From Planctomycetes bacterium RBG_16_43_13 (GTDB taxonomy: Bacteria; Planctomycetota; MHYJ01): 34,756 nucleotides of DNA. Shown piece by piece: positions 13,878 through 20,095 of this stretch. Where the stretch lies: positions 1 through 34,756 of the forward strand of contig MHYJ01000060.1 in the NCBI GenBank assembly GCA_001828445.1, in the 5' to 3' direction. Every line of letters begins with the position of its first letter. The stretch's first letter is position 1. Under the pieces are notes generated by a model, which was given only the letters and a program-made list of their open reading frames with translations, was not told the origin of the DNA and did not search any database. The position numbers and the translations under genes were made by a program.

Positions 13878-13962
13878 CTGGCCCACAAGGTCTAAAATCT
13901 TTATCTGTACCGCCTGTCATAGCGTGACTCCTTCTTAAAAACTTAATCCGAGGTAATAAACA

Positions 13963-14166
13963 ATGAAAAAGATACCAACAATACCATTGGACCAACTAAG
14001 ACAAGCTCTTTCCGGTTATCCAGATGATTATAAAGTCTCATTTAGTGGCCTGACTTTCTATCGTTTAAAGACTCGTGGCCCAAAGCTTCTTCAGGTTGAG
14101 TTTGAAGAGTCTGTTTATCGCAATGAACAGGGCAAATTGATTGTGGAAGAGCATCTAACAGATTAG
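13963..14166 (+). CDS. Small phage protein overlapping the first early gene
   Basis: 67 residues: PLDQLRQALSGYPDDYKVSF, then SGLTFYRLKTRGPKLLQVEF and ESVYRNEQGKLIVEE. I have seen this arrangement (ALSxYPDDYxV followed by GPxxxQVEF) in phage proteins without a known role. GAGG lies about 9 bases upstream of the ATG. It is on the opposite strand to the early operon and overlaps the 3' part of the gene at 14042-14287 by 125 bases. No promoter is obvious. Confidence 0.55.
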   Translation: MKKIPTIPLDQLRQALSGYPDDYKVSFSGLTFYRLKTRGPKLLQVEFEESVYRNEQGKLIVEEHLTD

Positions 14167-14287
14167 CGATTATGGATATAGCCCTTAAATGGTCACATGG
14201 GGGATACTGCCTTTCAAGTATGCCGTCCCTGAGCATTTTTACTGTTGATCCATATTCGTTTGCTTCAATTGTAATTGTTTTGTTCAC
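14042..14287 (-). CDS. First leftward early gene (Cro position), unknown function
   Basis: 81 residues from GTG 14285-14287 with a strong AGGAGG five bases upstream, directly after the consensus promoter at 14314-14342. The first 48 residues (TITIEANEYGSTVKMLRDGI, then CDHLRAISIIANLLDALP) look like a folded protein; the rest (QTLQTQPEEALGHESL) is antisense to the plus-strand gene and lacks pattern. No helix-turn-helix is visible, so it is Cro-like by position only. Confidence 0.55.
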   Translation of the reverse strand: MNKTITIEANEYGSTVKMLRDGILERQYPPCDHLRAISIIANLLDALPQSICPVHCDKQTLQTQPEEALGHESLNDRKSGH

Positions 14288-14313
14288 AACAACCTCCTGA
14301 GTTGATGGAGGGA

Positions 14314-14342
14314 AGTATACGCAACTGAATAATCTTTGTCAA
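14314..14342 (-). promoter_or_regulatory. Consensus sigma-70 promoter of the early operon (PR-like)
   Basis: Minus strand: TTGACA (14337-14342), 17 bp spacer, TATACT (14314-14319). The transcript should start near 14307, some 20 bases before the GTG of the first early gene. It faces away from the repressor gene at 14365, as in a lambda-type switch. Confidence 0.85.
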
Positions 14343-14354
14343 GTTATTTTATTC
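14327..14354. promoter_or_regulatory. Inverted repeat overlapping the early promoter, candidate operator
   Basis: GAATAA (14327-14332) and TTATTC (14349-14354) are perfect inverted arms 16 bp apart, flanking the TTGACA box of the early promoter. A further weak symmetry, AACT and AGTT-type half sites, lies inside. A repressor bound here would block the early promoter. Chance occurrence in AT-rich DNA cannot be excluded. Confidence 0.4.
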
Positions 14355-14364
14355 TATATTTTAA

Positions 14365-14733
14365 ATGAAGAAACAAAAAGAGAAAAATCAAGGACTTACG
14401 GATAGGCTCGCAAATATCATTAAGGATAGATTTAAGAAAAACAACAGTGAATTCGCACGGAAGGCAGGAATAACTCCCCAGACCCTAAAAAGTATTATGA
14501 ATCGAGGGACTGCCCCAGAGGTAGACACGTTTCTAAAGCTTGCCACTGCCTCCAATATGACAATGGAGGAGCTGTGGACTGGCCATGACCCTTACGGTTT
14601 AGACAGCAATAAAAGGGAGTTGTTGAGGCTTTGGGATAACGCTTTGCCGGAATGCCAAAAGGGTGCTGTTGAAGTCTTGCGGGCTGGCCAGATGCCTTTA
14701 AAAAAAACAGTGGACGGAGATACAGACAAATAG
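14365..14733 (+). CDS. CI-like repressor without peptidase domain
   Basis: 122 residues. An XRE-family helix-turn-helix runs from about 16 to 74: FKKNNSEFARKAGITPQTLK, SIMNRGTAPEVDTFLKLA, and MTMEELWTG. There is no S24/LexA-type catalytic Ser-Lys domain, so RecA-driven self-cleavage is unlikely; induction would need another route. No ribosome site precedes the ATG, and a TATATT at 14355-14360 would start transcription at or near the ATG, so the message may be leaderless, like cI from its maintenance promoter. It is divergent from the early promoter and probably represses it. Confidence 0.75.
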   Translation: MKKQKEKNQGLTDRLANIIKDRFKKNNSEFARKAGITPQTLKSIMNRGTAPEVDTFLKLATASNMTMEELWTGHDPYGLDSNKRELLRLWDNALPECQKGAVEVLRAGQMPLKKTVDGDTDK

Positions 14734-14782
14734 GCGAGAATATGTATCTTATGATATTTGAGGAATAGAAAGGAGATACGCC

Positions 14783-15508
14783 ATGGCAATATTTTTAATA
14801 CTCTTTTTTCTCTCGTTTTTCTTGTTGGTAATAGGTTTAATAAAGCCAATCATGGTTATCCTATGGGGAGAAAAGAGGACACGTGGAAGGGTTTTAATTT
14901 ATTACGGCATCTCAGCGATAGTATTTTTCGTCTTGTTTGGTATCAGTTCTGATTATAAGGAGCGTGCACTTAAGAACATGACCCCTGCCCAACATTTAAG
15001 TGAGGCACAGTCAATACTCTACTCTGGCAAGACCATTGAGGAGCGCATAAAAACAATAGGCTCGCTAAAGATAGCCGAGGCAAGGAAACATCTGGATGCA
15101 ATCAAGCCGGAAGATCCCGAATATGCAGATGCACAAAACATGAAAGAGTGGGCGTCAAACTTGGAAAATATCCAAATGAAACGCAAGAAGCAGGAAGTTG
15201 CGCAGCCCGTAATGACAGAGCAGGAACAGGCAGACCTGAAGACAAAGCAGGATAAACGGGTAAAGGTAATACAGGGATTTATCAATGCAGGTATATTCCA
15301 AAAGGTTGAGGTAGCCGACAGGTGGTCTGAGGTATGGGTCATGCCCGCCTTCTATAATATGGACTATGACTCTAAGGCAACATACACTAACATTGTGTGG
15401 GCGTACTATATCGCTGGCGATCCAAAGCGTGAAATTGTCATGTTGTATGACAGCAAGACAGGCAAGCATGTCGGCACGTACTCTAAACACGGCTTGGATA
15501 TGAAATAG
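14783..15508 (+). CDS. Two-TM membrane protein beside the repressor, candidate exclusion/defence factor
   Basis: 241 residues. Two N-terminal membrane helices (AIFLILFFLSFFLLVIGLI and LIYYGISAIVFFVLFGI) enclose a short loop with KPIMVILWGEKRTRGR. I recall a similar opening from membrane proteins of varied bacteria. A helical charged region and a C-terminal domain (RWSEVWVMPAFYNMDYDS, TYTNIVWAYYIAGDP) follow. AAAGGAG lies 7 bases upstream of the ATG. It is in the repressor transcription unit and so expressed in lysogeny, where phages keep superinfection-exclusion genes such as rexAB. That role is inferred from position only. Confidence 0.5.
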   Translation: MAIFLILFFLSFFLLVIGLIKPIMVILWGEKRTRGRVLIYYGISAIVFFVLFGISSDYKERALKNMTPAQHLSEAQSILYSGKTIEERIKTIGSLKIAEARKHLDAIKPEDPEYADAQNMKEWASNLENIQMKRKKQEVAQPVMTEQEQADLKTKQDKRVKVIQGFINAGIFQKVEVADRWSEVWVMPAFYNMDYDSKATYTNIVWAYYIAGDPKREIVMLYDSKTGKHVGTYSKHGLDMK

Positions 15509-15545
15509 GTGGCGGCCGCATTTCAGGAAAACACCTTAATGACGC

Positions 15546-15574
15546 TTGACATTACTAACGTATTGCATTATTAT
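15546..15574 (+). promoter_or_regulatory. Promoter of the higBA operon
   Basis: TTGACA (15546-15551), 17 bp spacer, TATTAT (15569-15574). The expected start is 6-8 bases downstream, at or next to the higB ATG at 15581, so the toxin message would have no leader. HigA usually binds its own promoter; no clear palindrome was found. Confidence 0.75.
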
Positions 15575-15580
15575 TGATTT

Positions 15581-15859
15581 ATGATTGCTTCGTTTAAGTG
15601 CCGGGATACTGAGGCGATGTTTAAGGGAAAGCGCATTGCCCGGTTTTCCGGATTCGAAACAGTTGCCATGCGTAAGCTGGCATTTCTGAATGTCGCAGGC
15701 AAAATAGAAGATTTGAGGGTTCCGCCGGGTAACAGACTTGAGGCCCTGAAAGGCCGCAGACAGGGTCAATGGAGCATCCGCATTAATGATCAGTGGCGGT
15801 TATGCTTTAGATTTGAGAACGGCAATGCCATTGATGTTGAAATTATAGATTATCACTGA
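15581..15859 (+). CDS. higB: HigB toxin (RelE superfamily mRNA interferase)
   Basis: 92 residues with the whole HigB pattern: MIASFKCRDTEAMFKGK, then DLRVPPGNRLEALKGRRQGQ, WSIRINDQWRLCFRF and a C-terminal VEIIDYH. HigB cleaves mRNA in the ribosomal A site; the Arg/His residues of the second half and the DYH end are those expected. Toxin first, antitoxin second is the normal order for this family. In a prophage it can stabilise the element or act against other phages. Full length, no sign of decay. Confidence 0.92.
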   Translation: MIASFKCRDTEAMFKGKRIARFSGFETVAMRKLAFLNVAGKIEDLRVPPGNRLEALKGRRQGQWSIRINDQWRLCFRFENGNAIDVEIIDYH

Positions 15860-15871
15860 GGGGGTTTTGAT

Positions 15872-16183
15872 ATGAGCAAAAGACAAGTTCCGTACCCTAC
15901 GCCAGGAGAGATACTCCTCGAGGAGTTTTTAAAGCCGATGGGGATTACGCAGTATAGGCTTGCAAAAGAAATCGGCGTGCCTCAAAGGCGTATCGGCGAG
16001 ATTATTGCAGGTAAGCGCGCCGTCACTACCGATACGGGTTTGAGGTTGTCCCGCTTTTTTGGTCTGTCTGACGGCTTTTGGGAGCGCCTGCAGATTGACC
16101 ATGACCTTGCCGTCCACCGCGATGAAATGGCTGAAACACTCAATAGAATCAAACCATATAAGCTGCATGTTACAGCAGCATGA
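15872..16183 (+). CDS. higA: HigA antitoxin (XRE-family)
   Basis: 103 residues, starting 12 bases after the toxin stop with GAGGGGG upstream. PTPGEILLEEFLKPMGITQY then LAKEIGVPQRRIGEIIAGKR is the HigA helix-turn-helix, and GLRLSRFFGLSDGFWERLQ is typical of the family. It should bind HigB and repress the operon. It is convergent with the integrase gene, 27 bases away. Confidence 0.92.
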   Translation: MSKRQVPYPTPGEILLEEFLKPMGITQYRLAKEIGVPQRRIGEIIAGKRAVTTDTGLRLSRFFGLSDGFWERLQIDHDLAVHRDEMAETLNRIKPYKLHVTAA

Positions 16184-16210
16184 TAATCCGGCCATATGCG
16201 ACGGATTGAT

Positions 16211-17263
16211 TCATAATACATTCACCGCATCATGTGTCATCTCAATCGGGATATGAGCGTAATGCCGGGTTGTCACATCCACGCTGGAATGACCCAGGTA
16301 CTTACTGACCAGGTATATTGACACGCCCTTGCGAAGTAAATGGCTCCCAAAGGTCTCCCTGAGGGTCTGGATGCTCACATCCTGCAGGCTGGCAGCCTTA
16401 ATTGCCTTCTGAAACTCCCGGTAGAGATTATTCTTCCAAGCGGATCCTGACGGGTTAGTGAAAACAAACCGGCCATTTCGCGGTAACTTGGCGAGGATTC
16501 CCCTCATCTTACCATTTAGTGGGACTACCCTCTCCTCGCAGTCTTTGACGCGGTTCTCCGGCTTTGTGCGCACGTAGACAGAGTTTTTATCAAGATCCAC
16601 ATCCGCCCATTCCAGGTACACAAGCTCCTTTTCTCTGAGTCCCAAATAATAGGCGCCGGCGATGATAGGATAAAGAAACGGATAGCTATCCCTGGTTGCC
16701 TCCAGGAGTCTTCCGACCTCTTCAAACGAGAGGTCCCGGAATATTTTTTTAACTACTTTAACCTTCCGGATGGACCGGGCGGGACTATCGTGAAGGTAGT
16801 TCTTCTTTACGGCATAATTTAAGAACGCCTTGATTACCTTAAGGTCCTTATTTGCGCCGGCGACACTCCCCTTCTTGTTGTTCGTATTCCTGGGCTGAAT
16901 CGTCCCGTCAAGGCGCTGATTAAAGTAGGCCTCAATGTGGTGGGTAGAAATCTCATCAATACTACGGACCTGATCACTTATGAAGTCCTGAAAGCGTCCC
17001 ATGGCGCTCCGTTTCTCCTTCCCTGTCAAGGGAGCCCTTCCTATGCTGGTCTGGATGAGATATTCGCCTATAATGTCCGAGAGTTTCCGTCTCACAGTAA
17101 GGAGGGTTGACCTATTTCGCTCTCTGGCCTCAAGTGTCTGGTATTCAGCGAGGAGGGTTTTAGCAGTCTCTCTGGATGTCACCTTAAGGCTTTTACGGAT
17201 AGTTTTTCCATAGGATTTATACCCGATATGCCAGTACCTTCCGCGCTTGTAAATGTACGCCAT
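16211..17263 (-). CDS. int: Tyrosine recombinase integrase
   Basis: 350 residues. N-terminal AP2-like arm-binding part (YKRGRYWHIGYKSYGKTI), core-binding helices (about 60-160) and a catalytic domain. Active-site positions: R210 in YLGLREKEL, Lys near 234-240 in RTKPENRVKD, R302 in TLRETFGSHLL, H325 in YLGHSS and the nucleophile Y335 in RHYAHI. The His normally found three residues before the second Arg (HxLR) is Gln here (IQTLRE, Q299). A consensus promoter and the attachment site lie just upstream, the arrangement in which int acts on the adjacent attP. Confidence 0.93.
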   Translation of the reverse strand: MAYIYKRGRYWHIGYKSYGKTIRKSLKVTSRETAKTLLAEYQTLEARERNRSTLLTVRRKLSDIIGEYLIQTSIGRAPLTGKEKRSAMGRFQDFISDQVRSIDEISTHHIEAYFNQRLDGTIQPRNTNNKKGSVAGANKDLKVIKAFLNYAVKKNYLHDSPARSIRKVKVVKKIFRDLSFEEVGRLLEATRDSYPFLYPIIAGAYYLGLREKELVYLEWADVDLDKNSVYVRTKPENRVKDCEERVVPLNGKMRGILAKLPRNGRFVFTNPSGSAWKNNLYREFQKAIKAASLQDVSIQTLRETFGSHLLRKGVSIYLVSKYLGHSSVDVTTRHYAHIPIEMTHDAVNVL

Positions 17264-17277
17264 ATATCACCCTATTT

Positions 17278-17296
17278 TGTGCGTAGATTGTGAGTT
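17278..17296. repeat. Arm-type direct repeat, int side of attP
   Basis: TGTGCGTAGATTGTGAGTT. It matches 17 of 19 bases, in the same orientation, with 17500-17518 on the other side of the core. Paired repeats flanking a tRNA-derived core are what arm-binding sites of integrase look like. Confidence 0.65.
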
Positions 17297-17326
17297 ACTT
17301 TATCACAACAAGGCAAATAATGGGGA

Positions 17327-17356
17327 ATTATAGAGTATAATAAGGCATGTTGTCAA
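17327..17356 (-). promoter_or_regulatory. Promoter of the integrase gene
   Basis: Minus strand: TTGACA (17351-17356), 18 bp spacer, TATAAT (17327-17332), both boxes at full consensus. Transcription would start near 17320 and give a leader of about 55 bases containing one arm-type repeat. No CII-type dependence is needed by such a strong promoter, so repression by bound integrase or another factor is likely. Confidence 0.85.
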
Positions 17357-17401
17357 TAGGCTGGAAGTCAAGCAATTATGCGGATGTGCTGGATTTTATT
17401 A

Positions 17402-17451
17402 TGGTGGCGGTGCAGGGAATCGAACCCCGGACAGGAGGCTTATGAAACCTC
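17402..17451 (-). other. attP: attP core: 3' half of a tRNA with CAU anticodon
   Basis: On the minus strand the sequence folds as an anticodon stem (GAGGT/GCCTC) with loop TTCATAA, variable loop, T-stem CGGGG/CCCTG with TTCGATT, and the 3' acceptor strand CACCGCC followed by ACCA. The D arm and 5' acceptor strand are missing; upstream is AT-rich DNA without GGCGGTG. This is therefore a tRNA-Met or tRNA-Ile2 3' fragment that would rebuild the host gene on integration. Phage genes lie on both sides, so it is attP, not attL or attR. Confidence 0.85.
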
Positions 17452-17499
17452 TGGCAGTGATATTAATAATCTTATAAATTAATAAGTTAATTGTATTAC

Positions 17500-17518
17500 T
17501 GTGCGTTGTTTGTGAGTT
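17500..17518. repeat. Arm-type direct repeat, tail-gene side of attP
   Basis: TGTGCGTTGTTTGTGAGTT, the partner of 17278-17296, ending one base before the stop codon region of the last tail gene. The DNA between it and the core (17452-17499) is very AT-rich and includes the inverted repeat CTTATAAATTAATAAG, which may be a bending or Xis site. Confidence 0.65.
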
Positions 17519-17519
17519 T

Positions 17520-17999
17520 TTAATATCCTAACAGTGAACCTTCCTCGGCGCAGTAAATGCGGAAGTCGTTAACTCTGACATCATTGCCTCCACTTGGATA
17601 TTTTACATAAACCTGTATTAGGTCACCTTTAGCCAAAGCAATATCCTCACTGTATGTTGTTTCTGCACCGGTAGCCGTCCTTTCTGTTCCTATAGCACTA
17701 CCATTTTTATATAACTGCGCAAATCCTGTCCCTCCGGTAAAATATAAGTCAAATTTAATTCTATATATCCCTGCCCATCTTATTTTTATTTCCTTTAATT
17801 TCACATAAGTAGTTGAGGTGGTTAATCTTTCAGTATCATTAAAATATAGTAAATAATCCCCTGCTGTGTAAGGAAGTTGGCTTACTTCACCTACTCCATG
17901 TTCATGATCCTTTATATTATCTCTGATTTTCGTCATCAACGTTTCCGTTATTGGAGAACCTGCATCAATCTCGGTATTTGCTATTACACTATATGACAT
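17520..17999 (-). CDS. Distal tail / receptor-contact protein
   Basis: 159 residues. The N-terminus (YSVIANTEIDAGSPITETLM, TKIRDNIKDHEHG) is a common opening of phage tail-fibre and tail-tip proteins. The rest is beta-rich (KIRWAGIYRIKFDLYF, GFAQLYKNGSAIGTERTA), like a jelly-roll receptor-binding or carbohydrate-binding head. It is the last gene of the tail operon, ending beside attP, where host-range genes often sit. AAGGAG precedes the ATG. Confidence 0.6.
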   Translation of the reverse strand: MSYSVIANTEIDAGSPITETLMTKIRDNIKDHEHGVGEVSQLPYTAGDYLLYFNDTERLTTSTTYVKLKEIKIRWAGIYRIKFDLYFTGGTGFAQLYKNGSAIGTERTATGAETTYSEDIALAKGDLIQVYVKYPSGGNDVRVNDFRIYCAEEGSLLGY

Positions 18000-18008
18000 A
18001 ATATCTCC

Positions 18009-19868
18009 TTACCATATCTTATACCCATCTGTTCCGTCGGACATCTTGCCTGCGCTGTCCGATGTAAAAGCATATTCTTTTTGTGCTGTAGTTGCTGAAC
18101 TATAATCAGGATAACCGGCAGGCGCAATAAATCCCCATCGGCCATCACCTATTTTACTATCCATAGTTTTGAGTGCAAACCGGCCCGGCGTCTTCTGCTC
18201 TTTCTTAACTACATGATAACGTTTCATTGTCGCTGTGCCGTCTATGTCCTGTAATGCCGCTGTCGTTAATTCAAACACATCGCCGACCTTTAGGAATGTC
18301 TCAGGCGCTGTGACGGGATCACCGGATGAATCTTTCAATTCAAGATCAAACGGAATAATCTTAACGCCATCCCTGAATCGGGTTAGTATCTTCTTGCCTG
18401 TAGTTCCGGCCAGCGTATTACCTTGTATCCATGTTCCGTATACTATCTTTTCCTTCTTTTCATTATAAGAATCAACGCCCTCAGATGTTGAATCAATATT
18501 CACAACGACACCCGAAAAATCTTTTGCATCAGTCCCGGCAGTATCCGGTAATTGACTATGGTAGAATATTACCCTCGTAACCCTGGATTCGTTATTATCA
18601 TCTACCGATACGGATTGATGAATGATATTGGCCTCATCATTAATGGTATAATATGTCTGCCCTGGTATAGCAGGACCCAAATGCTTTATCTTAATCTTCA
18701 TATCCTCACCTTGCCAGATAGATACGATGAATTGCTCTTTAATCTCCTTAAGATATTGCTTAGCCTTCTGTGGCTTGTGTAATATGCGTGTCACATTTGC
18801 CCATGACAGCCAGACATTCTTTTCATTCGTAAACTGTGTTGTGTCAATATATGTATCCGATATTCCGACAGCGTTCAGGATTGCCTTTGTCACATCAACG
18901 ATGTTCTGATTGTCGAATATAATGACTTGCTGAACCTTCTTGTTTGCATTATGACTTGTTGCTGCCTGCCAGCCCAATGAAGTATATTGCCCCCTGGTAA
19001 GCGTTGAAAATGTAGTCTCCCCTGTGCCTGAACCATAAGATCGTGAACCATAATAGACTATTTCAGGGATGCCAGTATCAGACTCGATATAGACATAGCC
19101 GGTTGCAGTATATTGAGTTGTACTGAAAGGCTTCTCGACAACAATGAATGACGTGCTTCCTGATGTGATAGCCGTCTTAATCGTCCCATCGCAAGATTTC
19201 GGATACTCCTCATTTGTAACCTGAAGTAATCCTTTAATTATCAACTTTGCAATACCGCCCTGAATTTCGATATTATCTATCACGCCTAAGAAGTAATCCA
19301 CATAATCAGATTCCATGAATCCGGTATAAATAAAACCCTTCTTAATCCTGACCTGTCTGCCCTTATAGTTGCTGTTCCGTGCCTTGAGCTTCCGCCAGAA
19401 CGTACCCTGAACGCTTGATCTGTCTGCAAGGTAAGGATCAATCCCTACATCTGAATCCGGTTCATCGTAAAACACAAGCGTAACCCTGTGGTCAATAGTT
19501 ACCGCCTCATCAGGCTGTATTTCAGTCGAAAGGTATTGTTCAGTCTTCAGATATGGACGATGCCCAGGGAACGGTAACGGTTTCTCCCTGAGCGTGAATT
19601 TATAATCCTTTGTCGTCTTGTTGTAGGCAGATAGATATTTGCATGTCGGATATGTGTTATAGCACTTTGTACCTGTGGCAAGACAAGGAGACGTGCCGAA
19701 AGTCCTTGTGCAGTAGTCCAATGTGATGATTATGAGCGTCGAAGGTATCCGAGAAATCATCTTAACCAACTCTCCGTATGTCTTGCGGCCCCAGCCTGCC
19801 GGCCCGCCCCATTGCGGCCATTCCGGGCCGCCCCACTTGACGCCTGTCTCACCCCATCTAATGCCCAC
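18009..19868 (-). CDS. Baseplate/tail-tip protein with four-cysteine motif
   Basis: 619 residues from GTG 19866-19868 with GAGG eight bases upstream. After a Trp/Gly-rich start (GVKWGGPEWPQWGGPAGWG) comes RIPSTLIIITLDYCTRTFG and four cysteines (C53, C62, C69, C76) spaced as in tail-tip proteins that bind a metal or Fe-S centre, like lambda gpL. The middle (TIDHRVTLVFYDEPDSDVGI, GTFWRKLKARNSNYKGRQV) resembles a family of minor tail proteins in marine and soil phages. A central domain with repeated beta segments follows. It probably forms the tail tip between tape measure and fibre. Confidence 0.65.
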   Translation of the reverse strand: MGIRWGETGVKWGGPEWPQWGGPAGWGRKTYGELVKMISRIPSTLIIITLDYCTRTFGTSPCLATGTKCYNTYPTCKYLSAYNKTTKDYKFTLREKPLPFPGHRPYLKTEQYLSTEIQPDEAVTIDHRVTLVFYDEPDSDVGIDPYLADRSSVQGTFWRKLKARNSNYKGRQVRIKKGFIYTGFMESDYVDYFLGVIDNIEIQGGIAKLIIKGLLQVTNEEYPKSCDGTIKTAITSGSTSFIVVEKPFSTTQYTATGYVYIESDTGIPEIVYYGSRSYGSGTGETTFSTLTRGQYTSLGWQAATSHNANKKVQQVIIFDNQNIVDVTKAILNAVGISDTYIDTTQFTNEKNVWLSWANVTRILHKPQKAKQYLKEIKEQFIVSIWQGEDMKIKIKHLGPAIPGQTYYTINDEANIIHQSVSVDDNNESRVTRVIFYHSQLPDTAGTDAKDFSGVVVNIDSTSEGVDSYNEKKEKIVYGTWIQGNTLAGTTGKKILTRFRDGVKIIPFDLELKDSSGDPVTAPETFLKVGDVFELTTAALQDIDGTATMKRYHVVKKEQKTPGRFALKTMDSKIGDGRWGFIAPAGYPDYSSATTAQKEYAFTSDSAGKMSDGTDGYKIW

Positions 19869-19870
19869 AC

Positions 19871-20080
19871 TTATTTATCCTCTTTAAGTTTGTCCGTTTC
19901 CTTCGGTGCTATTAACTGTCTTAACTCATCTATCCTGACGGTTATTTCCTTGTATATTTCCTCCAGCTTGGTTTTCTCTGCTTCGAGTTGAAGGATGCGT
20001 TTGTTGATTGTATCTGGCGAAACGTCCTGAGCGAAGGCCGGTGTTGTGAATAATAGGGTGATTATGAATATGAGATACAT
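19871..20080 (-). CDS. Small exported coiled-coil protein
   Basis: 69 residues. MYLIFIITLLFTTPAFA followed by QDVSPDTINKR is a good Sec signal peptide with cleavage after Ala. The mature 52 residues are one heptad-rich helix (LQLEAEKTKLEEIYKEITV, RIDELRQLIAPK). It lies between the fibre and tail-tip genes, where no exported protein would be expected for virion assembly. It may be a periplasmic adaptor or anti-receptor factor. Confidence 0.6.
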   Translation of the reverse strand: MYLIFIITLLFTTPAFAQDVSPDTINKRILQLEAEKTKLEEIYKEITVRIDELRQLIAPKETDKLKEDK

Positions 20081-20095
20081 GAATACGTCCTCCTG

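Noticed and set aside
13361..13927. 188-codon plus-strand frame across the HNH region
   Set aside because: It is antisense to a clear HNH endonuclease gene, has an odd composition and no ribosome site or domain.
17402..17451. Functional phage-encoded tRNA
   Set aside because: The D arm and 5' acceptor strand are absent, so it is an attachment-site fragment.
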